The translations under genes were made by a program, and so were the position numbers. The notes below the pieces were generated by a model. The model did not search any database, was not told the origin of the DNA, and saw only the letters and a list, made by a program, of their open reading frames with translations. Below, in pieces: positions 43,941 through 58,352 of a stretch of DNA of 60,992 nt (position 1 is its first letter; each line of letters begins with the position of its first letter). The stretch is from Chytridium lagenaria (Eukaryota; Chytridiomycota; Chytridiomycetes; Chytridiales; Chytridiaceae): NCBI GenBank assembly GCA_025449115.1, contig JAHLKC010000190.1, positions 1 through 60,992 of the forward strand, given 5' to 3'.

Positions 43941-46900
43941 ATGAGTCAAAATGAGATTCAGGCATTTGTTAGCCGTTACATTCTTGATACGTCAAGAAGC
44001 CCGACAAAGCGTAAAGAGGTCATTGAAACATTGGACTCTGGAAAACCACATTGTAAAATAGTCAACGCTGCTGTGGCTTTGATCGATATCTCGGGATTCA
44101 CGGCTTTAACGGCTGAACTTGTAGTGACCTCACGTCGATCACTTGCTGGAAATAGACTGATGTAATTTACATAGGCAAAGAGAGGAAAGATATCGTCCGA
44201 GCTTATCACTCAAACAGTGTGCGAGTACTTGAGTGACATTATTACTGTAGTGTGGACTTACCAAGGAGACATAGTCAAATTTCTTGGTATGTTTATCTTT
44301 TCTTCAGCGAATCTGATCTTTGCTCGCCATAGGCGACGCCCTTTTAATTTGTTTTGATGAAAGCAAAAACGAGGATGTTACCAATGAGAGCTTTAGGGTG
44401 TCAGGTATGTTTCACCCTCGTCCTTTCATCGTTGCTCATCCACCAATATCAGCCTACAAAGCTGTCGCCTGTGCTGCGGACGTTATGATTAAATGCGGCA
44501 CTAAGCCCATTGAACTCCCAAACTATGACTCTTCACCAACGTCTGCAACAACAACGATCCAACTCAAGCTTCATATTGCGGTAGGAGCTGGCTCTGTGAC
44601 CCATGTGATCATCGGATCGCCGTTAAAAACAGGACGATGCGACTATTGCATATCTGGAGAATGCTTGCAGGATATCGGGGATATACTGGGAGAAACACTT
44701 CCAGGTACTTTTTGCGATAAAAGTAAGAAAGACTGATGCAAAGAAAAAGGCGAGATGAGTATCACAGCATCTATTCGAAACATCACAACATTTAGCAGCC
44801 CACCAACCTGGCTGTTCAACGAAACGCAAGCCCGTCTCGTTCCTGAAACAAACGGTCTTATTTTCACCCAAACCGCTACCGAAACTGTCCGTTCCATTTC
44901 CTCTAAAAACATCCAAAACCTCCATCTAAAGCTCGATAAAGTTAAAGGCTCTAAAGAATCCTCACTCGCTTCAGCGGATTTCATGGATGACACTTTGAAC
45001 GTGTTGACGTTTTGTAAAATGTTTGTAAATCAGAGTCTTGTATGGAAACTGGAGCAGGAGCAATTAATGACGGAAGGAGCTGGACAGAAACCGGGGATGA
45101 TCCATCGAACTTCGGTTTTCAGGAAGAGTATATTTTTGCCGAGTGGGGATGTGTTGCAGTATGACAGGAGTGGGGATGCGATTGCGGTCACGCCGAAATT
45201 TCAGATGAAAACAAGAATCTCTGGTGGGTAAGGTTCGCTTAAAGTAAATACTAAAATGTAATTTTTTGTAGAGTTTCGATGTCTTTCCATCATGTTCATC
45301 AAGCTCAACTTTCCCTACGATCCTCAAAAAGCACAAACGATTTTTGTAAAAGTGGACGAAATCCTTGCCGAATGTGCTGGCTACATTCAACAGTTTTCTG
45401 GTACACAACTTTCTTCTCTTAAATCCTTGCCTAATTCTCTCTCTATTATATAGTCGACGATAAAGGCCAAACCGTACTCTCCATCTTCGGTCTCCCACCT
45501 CGCACTCACGAAAACAACGCCACGTTTGCCTTAAAGGCCGCAACTCTCGTCTCCGCATTTCTCCAAAAGGCTGGAATAACCCCCGCAACCCTTGCCGTAA
45601 CCACCAACGAAATCCTTTACAGTACTCTTGGAAACTCTCTCCGTAGTGAAGCTAGCATCCTCGGGGACGTCGTGAACCTCGCAGCGCGTATCATGTGTTT
45701 ATCGGCGGACCAAATAAGTGACGACGAAGCTGTTGTGGTGTTATGCGATAATACAACACGAGAAGCCACTTCCGATGTCTTTCCGGCCAAAATGATGGGG
45801 ACGTTCAAGTTTAAAGGAATGAAGGAGGAAGTAAAAGTCTGGAAAGTGGATGCGGGGCAACATGAACGGAAGAAAAAAGAATCAGAGTATATTTCTCAAT
45901 CTCAATCATTTCTTGTGGGATACACGGAAGAAAGAGAGCAGGTGCGTTTCTTAGTTTTCGGTGGCTTACATTGTAGCTTCGGGTGTGCATAGACGATTGG
46001 CATTTCTTTGGAAAACGTGCGACTGCAATCATAGAAGCTTCGAGTGGAATGGGGAAATCAAGCCTCCTGAACTTCGGCCTTCAAGTTGCGCGCAATCGAA
46101 GATATCTGGTTATGGTAAGGACTAATGAAACCCCATTTTTCTTTTAGTTAAACTGGTTTTCTTGTAGCCAAGTGAAGGTAGCGAAATCGATCAGTCCACA
46201 CCAGTACGTTAATCTCTATATATTTTTTGTTTACGTCCAGCGTATGTGGTACTAATACCCAAAAAGTATTTCGCATTCCAAACCATTATCCCTAGACTTC
46301 TTGATCTTTCCGAACAACTCTTCTTCGATACATCCATCCAACGTTCTCGCTCCTTCTCACAACCCGAAGATGTTGAAAACACCTCTTTCTTTAGTCTCAC
46401 CAAAATGACCCAAACCCGGAACGACAAACGCCGAGGAAAGCGTCGTCAGCGGCGCATCGCGAGACTTGGCATCACGTCACAACACCAGGACTCGATTCGA
46501 AGGGATAATGCATCATACTCTCAGGAGCTCCTCCTATGATACGCATCGAAGGGACGAGGAGGGTGTTATTCAAGAGGAAAGCGACGACGGAGCATCGGTG
46601 AAGCTGTTACTCGATGCTATCAGATGAAGATGGTTCGGATCACAGCCGACTACGGGGAGGCGAAACTTGACGCTTCGAAGCCGAATCACTAGTCGTCGAA
46701 GGTTTGGTTCAGTAAATTCAGGTGCGGAACTTTGCTGTTTTTCTCCTGCTAACCCTGTGCAGCTAGTAACACCCATGAAATATCGCGCGGTTCGATTGCG
46801 ATATCCAGTCACATCAAAAGAATTCTTAATATTATAAATGCCATGAACGAGCCGTCAGATACAGCGCCTCTGTTAAATTTGATTCTGCCGTGGTTGAATA

Positions 46901-49777
46901 TGCCGGAAACGCCGCGAACCATGCATATGAATCCACAGGTAAGTTTCCTGGTTCATGGGCTTTCCCTATTAATATCAATTGACACATTTGAACTAAAGGC
47001 GAAGAAAGAGCTGCTGAAATCGTTGATAGTCAAGATATTACTAAAAGCTTCTGAACGAGCGAAACTCGCTTTTACATTCGACGACCTTCAGGTAACCATA
47101 GAGATATATTTGCTGTTAACAATATTACAAGTGGTTTGATTCTGCATCTTTGGAAATCGTTCAGATGATCGTGAGATCTTGCCCAAAGGTGCGACTTTTT
47201 TTTTAATTCTCTTCCGTCTTGTGCTTACAAAGTTATGTAGGTCCTCTGTATACTAGTGACTCGGCCTATCGAAGAATATAATCTCGTTGGAATCGGCCGA
47301 ATTTGCAAACTTCCCTACGTCATCCACCTTCCTCTTCGCGGATTCTCTATAGAGGAAACTCAAGAGTATCTTGTAAGCTCCATTTTTTATTGAAAATTTA
47401 CAAAGGAAAAGGTTTGGCGATTTCGCGATAAAGGAGTTCAATCCATAGACCAATCTCTCCTCTCCGAATTCTACAAACGTAGTGGTGGTTGCCCCTTATT
47501 TGCTGACCAAGCGGCCGAAACACTCATAGCCGCATTCAACGAACGCCTTCAGGTGAGCCCAGTTGGGGCGTTGGAGACCAATTACGACTTGGTTGATTAC
47601 GAGGCGCTTTTAATTAAAAGCGTTGACGCGGCCATCGCTAGTACTTTTGATCAACTCAACCCGACTTTTCAGTCTTTGCTTCGAGTTGCGGCTGTGTTTG
47701 GACAGTATTTTGAGTTAGACGCTGTTGCGGAGGTTATGGAGGCGGATGTTGAGGTGGAGGATTTGAGAAATTGGATTGAGGAGCATGATAAATTCTCTTA
47801 TTTGAAGCCACATGGGAACGCAGACGAACTGGGCAATGAGAATGAATACATGTTTCGGCATGTCATGATTCAAAGGTAGAATTCTGTTTCATGATGTATC
47901 GCTGATGATAAAATAGTGCGATATACAACGCTCTGCCTTTTTTAAATCGCGAAGAATGTCATTTTCGGATTGTGGAGCTGTACGAGTCCATTCTAGGCTA
48001 CGACAACCAACCCAAAATATTGCCTATGTTGACTTATCATGCGCTACGAACATCTGATAAACTGCGAAAGATCAAGTATCTTGACGAAGTTTCATCGTTT
48101 TACATAGGCCAATATCTTCTTCAAGGTTAGTCAGCATATTCTGCAATTAGTAATCCTTAAAACAGAGGCGGCTCTATCGTTGAAGACGGTGTTGTCTATA
48201 GCGGACACCGACGTCGAGATCAAAGCCAATACCTTACGTATGAGTAAATGGTGGTCCCTTCTAGCATTTGCGCAAGTGTATCTTCGTCAATATAAAGCGG
48301 GTCGTGAAGCAGGTCTTACGGCGCTCAAGCTCATAGGAGTGGATTGGCCAAAAACGCCAGCGGAATACATCAAACAAACGAAAGAAGAAGCGACACGACT
48401 TGTTCGCTTTGGTTAGCGACAGTGGGTGGACGGTTGCCGACGTATCATCGGTTACCGGAAGTGTTTAGAGATAAAACGGATATTGTGTTGAGGGTTTTAC
48501 CGGTGTTTAGGGAGATTGTTGGCGTATGACCCGACGTTACCGCAAAGCGAACAGCCGTTGATTGCAAACATGTACATCAATGCATCGATCACGATAGCTG
48601 CAAAGGGTGGAGTGGATGAATTTATCAAGGCGTTGGTGAGAAAAGCACAAGTACATCGTAAGTGCTTTTAAAATTTCATATTCTTACAGTAATCTTATTA
48701 TCTTAATATAAAATAGTTTGCGGTGGGGAAACTGCAAAGTTCTGGTTTTTTTTGAACAAGGCAATACCCATGTTACCAAAAGTGAAACTAGAATCTCACG
48801 TCACTTTTTTTGTGATGGGGTGCATCAGTTATTATCGCGGAGATTACGAGGAAACCATTATGTACTGGGAAAGAGCAATAAGGTAGGATAGACCGCATAA
48901 TTCATTAACTAATGGTCATATGCAGTAATGCTGATAATGTCGGTGACCACGGGTCTTTCCGCCTATACACCTCCTATATTATGGCGGCCTATACCAGCGC
49001 TGGAAAAGGTGATCAGGCCATTAAGATCTACGATGATCAGATGGAGGCAGCGATAGGGGCAGAGGATTTAGTCACCCAAGTGATTATTCTGTCAAATCAT
49101 CTACATATGTGCTCTTACTACCTCAGGGATACAGGAGAGGTCGCAGGGCATCTTAAAAAGTATGAACATATTTTGGGTATTCTGGCGCCGTATCGCCGTC
49201 TCGCCATGCTGTCGGCAACACTATTTCATATCCGTTGCGGGGATTTCGAGAATGCCTACGCGGTTATTGAAGGGTTTGCAGTGGCATCGGAGAAAATGTT
49301 GGCAAACCAGATTGTCCCGCTTATGGTAGGTTCTTAATGTAGTCTGTAGTTATAACACGATTAGATCTTTGCACATAGCTCCATTGGTGCTATTTTACTG
49401 ATAACGGAATGGAAGGACGCAGACAAGTCAAACTTGAAGCTACTTTTAAGAACCTTTTCACGCGCACAAAGGCCATTTGGTCAAGGGTCACCCTGCCCGG
49501 AAAGTTTGCATGTCAGCTCATCGAGGCGGCGATGCTGCTGGTTGTTGGTAAAAAAAAGGAGGCTGTCAAGGTTCTACGTAACGGATTGAGCCACAACACT
49601 TCTCCAAAAAATGCCGGAATCTTTGCCGCGTTTCATTCCGTGGTCATAGCCAGATTCTCTACAAATCCAGCGGAACGCGATAAATATTCACAGGCTGCCT
49701 TGGGCTTGCTGGACAAGTACAAGCTTGCGGGGTTTGCAGAGTGGATGGAGGGGAAGCCCTATGTCAAAATGAGATAG
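43941..49777 (+). CDS. Soluble ADCY10-like class III nucleotidyl cyclase
   Basis: Start MSQNEIQAFV at 43941; about 15 short introns. Cyclase domain 1 has AVALIDISGFTALTAEL and GDIVKFLGDALLICFDE, both carrying the aspartates that bind catalytic metals, then LHIAVGAGSVTHVIIGSP. Cyclase domain 2 (45270-45845) has GYIQQFS, DDKGQTVLSIFGLPP and LGDVVNLAARIMC, the soluble-type pattern. Next is an AAA/NACHT-like ATPase with P-loop EASSGMGKSSLLN (about 46045) and VLCILVTRPIEEYN, then long helical TPR-like repeats (LLRVAAVFGQYFELDAVAEV; MSKWWSLLAFAQVYLRQYKA; YTSAGKGDQAIKIYDDQME) to a stop at 49777. This C1-C2-ATPase-TPR order is that of bicarbonate-sensitive ADCY10. It probably makes cAMP in the cytosol; cGMP cannot be excluded. 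Frameshifts are few (46510-46700, 48420). Confidence 0.9.
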
Positions 49778-49914
49778 ATTAACAAGGATGCTCGAGGCCG
49801 CTTGCTGGTAAAGTGATCTCCAAAAATGTTAATCCGGAACGAAAGACCGCAGAAAAAGGTTAAAGAGATTGTAATAAAGATTGACGAAAATGAGACTTTA
49901 ACTTATGTGAGCCA

Positions 49915-52288
49915 TTGCATTATCGTCATGCAGGCGTCGGAGAGTCCGTCGGTGCTGTACCAATATACGAAAATAGGGGTATAGCTGTGGACTCAAATGA
50001 CACGTTTGTGGCAGCGCCCCGATCGCCTTCGCGATGGGTGACGCTGGCTTTGAGTGAAGGGCACCTCGCAAAAGATAGGGAACGACTAGAATCCATCACA
50101 CCGACGATAGTGCTGGATGGATCTAATGTCGATCTGGATCATAGAGACGGAGGGGGCCGATTGGAACGAAAAACATCACTTAAAGGGGTGGACCGGGGCC
50201 AGTCTATGATGGATGGCAATTACACTTCGATTATTAAGATTCGGCCTGTTACTATGAGGCGTTCCCCAAACAAAGTTGGAGTATCGCCAATATCCGCAGC
50301 CTTACAAGAACACTTTGACAGTCACCCCATCAACGCCTGGCTGGCCAGGTTTGTGGAAAAGGATACCGAGTTAGAGTTTTTGGTATTTGCCGATCGCTTC
50401 ATGTGCTTTCTAACTTCAGGTTCAGTTAAGCCATAATTGCAGTGCGTTGAAGGCGAACCAAAAATTGGTGCTAATGGGGATTCTGGGACTGTTCCTCTAT
50501 TCTGGCGGAAGTGCGGCCATGACTGGAGTGTATTTCGGTTTTCTACAAATTTGGTCAACTGAACAAACTGACGCTGTTGCAGATACTTACTTATCGGCCA
50601 TACAAGTGGCGATTGGAATAATTGCGCTTGTTGCAACATATTTGACTCCAAAGCCGATTGTGGTAGCATCCCATCATTATACTATGACGATATTTGTCGT
50701 AATTCTCTATGCGCCAACATTTATTGGTTCATATTACTTCAACGCGCGAAAAGTAGGTGCTCTTTGGCTAGCGTTGAATTGATAGTGGTCCACTTCTTTA
50801 GTCTGTTTCAGAGAACTTTACAGAGTTTCGAATATTCATCTATGCAACTTCCACGCTTATGCTGTATATTGCATCCACCATTGTTCAACAACCGTAAGAT
50901 TTTGCCTTGGTGTCTTCTTATCGTTTTTCAGCTTGGTGTCTGCCTTTCTTTTAACAGTGTACATGATTTTAGCTCCATGGTACAGCATATTTTGCTTTTC
51001 CAGTCATTAACTAAGCAAACGCAGGATAACAGTGACTATCGGAACAGGGTCGACGAATCCGTTAGAATTTATAGCTATGCCCGCTTTGTACGCCATGATG
51101 TATTTACACACTCAAAACATTGCTAAATGACATAGCTGTTTTTGTTGCCTCATGACTACCCGAGATCGCGAAATCAAGCTTCGAAACATATATCTAATGG
51201 AGAAGCTCATTTCAACAAACTTCGGAATATCGCTTGAAGACATTCAGGGAATGTCCACCTCCGACATATTATCCAACACACGCTTCAACGGATTAGTCAA
51301 CAACTTCTCCACCCAAACTTTTGGGACTGACATGATAATTAAACCTTCGAGCCGCTGGTCTCGGTTCAAGAGATGGGTCAAAAAGGACGTACTAGTTTGG
51401 TGGGAGAATGAATTGCTGCAGAGCAATTACCTTGTCTGGAGACAGGCTACGTTTTTGTTTCATCTTCGTACAAATTTTTGCATACTTGCCTTCTTTGATC
51501 TTTACTCTTCTTTTATTAATCCGCTGGGGTTCGTTTGGTTTTTATATCGTTGAACTTACAAGGTTTTAGCTTTTGCAAACTTAGAGAATTGTATGTCGTC
51601 TCTCCGTCCCTGTGCGGCGAAAAAGGTCATCTGTTAAGGAACTTAAGGCTGGCACTTTCACCAGCCTTGATGGTTCGCCTTTGCTTTGTCCTTTGTTAAG
51701 GCTATCTCAAACTCATCGAAAGCAAGCCAGCTACTACTGGTAGTCACTTTTAGTTTACGTGGGCTGGTAAGTCATTTCCGTAGGTTAATCATTTGCGTTA
51801 TACTAAAGTATTGTCTATACTCACAACGCTATGAAGGTCCTACAGTAAGTCTTTACTTCTCAGACGCTTTGTATAAACAAATGATGTAGGGCAATGTATG
51901 GATTAATTATGAAATGGGACCGACTAGACGAGACGAATTATTTGATTTTATCGTAAGTCTTAAAAACGACTTGATTTCACTTTGTTTCCGCGTTCTTTTT
52001 TTTCAGATTACTCTTCTGATCTTTTTATTTCCTTATTAGGACCCTAATAGCTCAATACTTTGTCTCCTGCGGCTCTTCACTTTTGTTAATGGAAATGTAC
52101 TTTCTCCAATGCCTAATCCTCATAATCGGTTCCGTCGTCATGCTATTGGCAACCCGAGTAGCCCTTATTTTGCTCATTCTGCTACTTACGATAGCCACGC
52201 TTATGGCTGCAACTTACAACATTCAGATGGAGAAAACGAGCATCGCTTTTTTGCTCTGTGGGAGGTGCTATGCGGGCAACCGAAATGA
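49915..52288 (+). CDS. Multi-pass membrane protein, family copy B
   Basis: Begins just after the cyclase; the ATG is uncertain (the frame is open from 49915 and the first in-frame Met is near 50205). The N-terminus ends in KVGVSPISAALQEHFDSHPI and ARFVEKDTELEFL. Membrane segments: LVLMGILGLFLYSGGSAAM, YLSAIQVAIGIIALVATYL, IFVVILYAPTFIGSYYFNAR, MLYIASTIVQQ, ITVTIGTGSTNPLEFIAMPA. A linker (REIKLRNIYLMEKL, SRWSRFKRWVKKDVLVWWEN, NYLVWRQ) precedes ILAFFDLYSSFINPLGF, QLLLVVTFSLRGL and a C-terminal LLMEMYFLQCLILIIGSVVM. It ends, with one base restored, in EHRFFALWEVLCGQPK at 52288. Same order of motifs as copies A and C. Family not recognised. Confidence 0.65.
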
Positions 52289-52705
52289 TTGACCAGATGA
52301 AGACCAGATGAAGGCATTCCGCTTCGATTGCGGGGGGAATACTTTACCTTTTCATGTAAATTGTTTAACGTAAATAGATACCCATAGTAGTAGTAAGTTT
52401 ATCAAGCGTGCTCTCGGAGTCCGCTCTTCTGACTTTGACCGAAATCTCAACTTGTTTTGCTTATTTTATTTGCAGCGACTCCTCTTGCTCATTCTTCTTC
52501 ATTTATTTTAAATCTACCTACGAGGCCACGCACTGTAATAGAAAGTCCAATGTAATTCACCATTTTCGTAGGAAACATTTATCGGCGTAAGTACTAGTTC
52601 CGTGGGTTTCTGGACACCGAAAATCTTGTAAATCCTGTATACTTCCCAAAGAAAGTCATAGAGTGATGTAGTGCTCGGTGACATATCTCTTCCGAATCTA
52701 TCAAG
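52289..52705. other. Intergenic between copies B and C
   Basis: No supported gene. Open pieces on either strand are short and without domain. Promoter elements for copy C are presumably here. Confidence 0.45.
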
Positions 52706-54908
52706 ATGGCTCCCTTTCCATCTGCGCATGTACTGATTTCTGAAAAGGAAGTCGCCGAGAGTATTGATAATGCTGGCGATGGATATCAGTTGAAAATAGA
52801 GACTGGAGAAAAGCCTGTCAAAGCGGCACGGAAGATTAAAGCGACGCCGATGTTGCAAGTATTCTTTGGGCAAAACTCTTCATACAAGCCAGAATCCAAG
52901 GACGTTGGCGTTTCGCCCATATCCGAATCACTGAAAGAATACTTTGAGAGCTTTCCGATTCTCTTTTGGAGGGCAGCGTTTGTTGAAAAGAGCATTGAAA
53001 GCGAGTTTTTGGTGAGAGCCATCATTGCACTCATAGCCTTTTCTTAATCCTTTTTCACCTTTAAGATGAGCTACAGCTTAAAAGCCATAGCAATAACAAA
53101 CAGATATATTTAATTGGTACTATTGGCGGATTTTTGTACGCTGCTACCATCGCCTTAGTAAACGGTGTTTATTTCGGTAGGTCGAGTCCTTTTAAGGTGT
53201 CTTACCGTCCATGCAGACACATATCTCATTGCATTTCAAACCGGATTCTGCTTTGCAATCTTGATAGTTTGGAGGTGGTTGCCCGAGTCATTTGTTAAAA
53301 GATATCATCATCACTGGTTTCCCTTCATCATGGCCGTTTCTTATAGTCCGATATTTATTGGATCTTATCACTTTAATGCGCGTCGGGTAAATATCCATCC
53401 TGTTCTACTTATGACTTCTAAAAAGTTTTGTTGATAAAGTCCGTTGATGAAGACTTTCAGGTCTTTAGAAGTTTCATTTATTCTACTTCAGTTTGCATGA
53501 TTTATGGTGCATCAACAGTTATGCAGCTACGGTAATGAAGGGATTCCAACTCCTTTTTCTAAAAATTACCAGGACGTCCTCGGCTCTGTACATTACATTA
53601 TATTTTGTTCTGGCACCATGGTAAGTAACTGGAGTAACATCAAATACGTGACCTTTAAACAGGATAACTATTGTGATTAGTACGGGGACGACAAATCCTC
53701 TCCAGTTTATTGCTGTTCCGGTTTTTTACGGAACAATGTTTGATATTGATCCTTGATTTATTTAATCTGTGATTATAGAGGATTTTTTTGCTTATGGACG
53801 GTGCGAAATAGGGAATATAAACTGAGGAGAATATATTATGGAGAAGCTATACTCGCAACGATTCAATATTGACATAGATACCGTTTGCAACATGCCGACG
53901 TTTGCTTTCCACCACCGCAGGTTAACGAAATGTTTTGAAGGCGACATCAAGTGCTGGAAATTCCGACCATCAAGCTAACCGTTGGCCGCGGTTCAAAAAA
54001 TGGTTTCGAAGAGACGTCCTCCTTACATGGGACGATTTAAATATCGAAAGAACTTACCTTGCATGGCGGCAAGCCGGTTTTTAAGCTACATGCGCCAGAC
54101 CGTTTTTTTGCTGGCGATTTTTGATTTGTATTCAGCTCTTATGGATCCATAAGGTGTGTTATTACACTTGCTTCTGGTCTTGACTTCACGGGCTAGTTTT
54201 TGCGAGCTAAAAGGGAGTCACGCGAAGTCTCCGTCCAATGTGCGGAGAAAAGGGCGAAATATTAAGAAACATCCGCCTATGTTTATTGCCAGTAATTTTG
54301 GCGTCTTTTGGTATCTCGTTTTCGAAATGTATACGCGAATATTCGTCAGGAAGCCAGAACCTTTTTCTAATTGTACTTAGCCTTCGTGGATTGGTATGAT
54401 GGTTTTTACAATGGAATATGTAACTTACCTCAGATATGCAATGTCCTTGTTTACTGATGTGCTCTTATATTCATTAAAACGCAGGCGTTGCTGTGAGTTG
54501 TTGTAGAGCTTTGTGCGATGTTTGCTCACCTTTGCTTAGTTTATGCTTGCCTGATAATACGATGGGACCGACGTGACGAGACGGGTTTTATAATCTTATC
54601 GTAAGTCCAGTGCTCTTTTATATAGCGGTTTTGTATCCTAACGATCACACAGAGCTCTCATCAGCCAATTTTTTATGGTCTGTGGATCTTCCGCGCTATT
54701 AATAGACAAGCTTATCATCCATTGTGGTGTTCTTTTGGCGGGAGCCGTCACAACCATCATTGCTAACAAGGAAGGGCAGATTTTCATGCTCATGCTTATT
54801 TTTGTCGTGATTTCTTTGTGTGTGTACTATGGCATACAGATGGAAAGGCATGAGCATCGGTTTTTTGCAATGTGGGAGGTTTTATGCGGAAATGATGTAG
54901 AAGTATGA
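52706..54908 (+). CDS. Multi-pass membrane protein, family copy C
   Basis: ATG at 52706 (MAPFPSAHVL). The N-terminus contains DVGVSPISESLKEYFESFPI and FVEKSIESEFL, nearly the same as copy B (GVSPIS..L.E.F.S.PI; FVEK..E.EFL). Then YLIGTIGGFLYAATIALVNG, DTYLIAFQTGFCFAILIVW, FIMAVSYSPIFIGSYHFNAR, ITIVISTGTTNPLQFIAVPV, a linker with WRQA, and a last exon VCGSSALLIDKLIIHCGVLL with LAGAVTTIIANKEGQIF, ending MERHEHRFFAMWEVLCGND. Intermediate exons (53750-54400) have more frame breaks than copy B, and the FDLYS (Ala-Leu-Met) region contains stops. It may be decaying or may carry consensus errors. Confidence 0.6.
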
Positions 54909-55277
54909 TTAGAGTAGGAAACATTTATGAGATAAAGGGGATAACATGGACTGTAATAATTCTGACTTTGAGCAGCTGGATCTGTTATTACTTGTTCCAA
55001 AATATATTCACCGCTGCTGACCATCGTTCAATTCGCGTGTAGAATCGTGTACGTGACTAGTTCCTTCAATCGATGATGGGTAGAATGACGCTATAAATCT
55101 TACCGTCGCTGTCTGACGTAGATTATGATCAATATGATCATATGCGACTGACTTAATAGAGACGACAAGCAAAAAAATGGAAGCACGCGAACGCCGGGCA
55201 ACATCCATGTATTAGTTGTTTGGAGTCGAAACTCTCAACAAGAGCGATAAAAACATATAAGAGTATTGTGTCAGAAT
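54909..55277. other. Convergent intergenic region
   Basis: Between the 3' ends of membrane copy C (+) and nitronate monooxygenase (-). AATAAA-like A/T words are present; no gene or stable hairpin was noted. Confidence 0.45.
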
Positions 55278-56506
<1,229 letters not shown>

Positions 56507-56930
56507 TGCTGTGTTAGTTGCGGGTGGATGTTGAGGGAGGACGGTTGGTTGTACGGATGACTGGTTGGATGGATGGGTGGATGGGAAGGTGATTTTTTAT
56601 CTGCAAAAATGAAAAGACGCCCTCGTGATGATGGACTGACGTCGGTTCTCAAGTCTCGGTCTCTGATTGGATTAAGTGGAAAATTATAAAACACCGCAAA
56701 CCACATTGTGGCAGCAAAAGAAGAGGCGACGGCGTGTTCAGCCGTCTTCATGCCTTCAACGCTCACGCGTCACTTGCCCATCATTTCTCATGACGACACG
56801 ACAGAGATGCGGAAGGATGCTGGTGAGCAATTATTCATCGCGGGCATAAGGTTGGTATCTATGCTATGCTCAGATACGAAAAAAAACACAATCACTAGAC
56901 ACAGAGGAAAACAACATGTACAAAGACCAT
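56507..56930. other. Intergenic
   Basis: Upstream of nitronate monooxygenase and downstream of the GDP-mannose transporter (both -). It contains GATGGATGGGTGGATGG near 56569-56585. No gene is seen. Confidence 0.45.
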
Positions 56931-58352
56931 TCAATTTTGCCGTCTCTCTTCCAGTGGTAACCCATCATCTTCAACATCTAGATCATCTGCCTTTCCCCTA
57001 TCGTTAGCGGTCACAGGCGTCGGGAGACTGCTATATCCCGGTGGTTTGCTTTGCTGGCTCTTGCTGTATGTGTAGAGAATGCCCGCTCCAAATGCTAATA
57101 CGTGAATAAAAGAAGGAATTGTAAGATAATGTTAAGAAATCCATTTCTTCTCACCAATAGCAATTCCAGAGATACTTGCAAAGGTAACGGGGTCGGCAAA
57201 GAACATCATACCCACAATAGCGATAGGAAGTTTGTTTAGAGCCCCAACCATACTTAAAAAAGGGTGTTGTCAGTAAGGATACTGTAGAAAAGTGTGAAGA
57301 AAGGTATCGCACCTGTAAGTCGTCGACGACGTTACCCTCACACACCAAGCACTTCCATAACTAATCGCAAAAGCCGACAGTGAACTCACAACCATCGACA
57401 CCACCAATCCCCAAAATTGATCTTCCTTTTCTCCTCCAGCCCCGTACTTATCCGCAGCCTTTCGATACTCATCTCCCTCCATTAATAATGAACATACAAG
57501 AAGAACAGGAACAGATAACAAGTTATTGTAAAACACTGTATCAAAGTCCTTGAAATTCTTCCTTGATCTTGGCTCGCATGATCAACGCGAAAAATGCAGA
57601 GGTTAAGCAGTTGAGAACCATCCAACCGTAAGCGACCACCAGGGGACGGTGTCGGCAGTTTTCTTAGGACTTTGCCTTCCACTATGTCGGACCATCCTTT
57701 ACTTCCATTAGAAACATAAATTACAAGATAACACTTTACCAGCTATAATAGACGACACCACCATCAACATGAACGCCGTCAACGTCAACGGCGTCACCTT
57801 CGAACCATTAAAGAACCACAACTCTGCATATGCAATCACCACAATCGTCAAGTTTTTGAAGATAGTAAACAGTGGAATGGACATGAATTGCAATGCTTTT
57901 GAGCCAGTGTAGATCATGACGACGAGCGCGAGGGATACCACGAACCACCTTTTTGCTTCGTCGTGGCGGTAAGGGCGATGACTGAGGAGGGAGAAGAAGG
58001 CGAAGATTTCAAGGACAATGACGGTGAGTGCATTCTATGTTGCATGTTAATGGATAAAGTCGATGGAAAGGGTGGTAGCAGGAAAAGAGGTTCCAAACCT
58101 GGACTGCGAGGACGAAAAAGTTCATGTGGAATTCGTAGCTTGAGAGGATGGCTTTGTTGGTGACCGTCATGAGCTAACCAAATATGTAAGAAAGAAACAT
58201 GTTGAAAACTTGGTCAGTATCTATCCGCAGTAAACATGAAGGATTGATGTTATCCATCTTTTCTGTATCATAAGGATATCACCTACGATGGATGCACCAC
58301 AGTAAGCTGCGATGGCGGCCAAAGGCCCATTCAGTAGCGACTCTTTTGCCAT
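56931..58352 (-). CDS. GDP-mannose transporter (VRG4-like, Golgi)
   Basis: Start [20 protein letters not shown] at 58352, followed by [149 protein letters not shown], then [20 protein letters not shown] and a cytosolic tail ending at 56931. FYNN and GALNK are the signature motifs of fungal GDP-mannose/GMP antiporters; GALNK binds the nucleotide sugar. It supplies GDP-mannose to the Golgi for mannosylation. About ten membrane segments and at least five introns. One-base shifts near 57560 and 57640. Confidence 0.92.
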
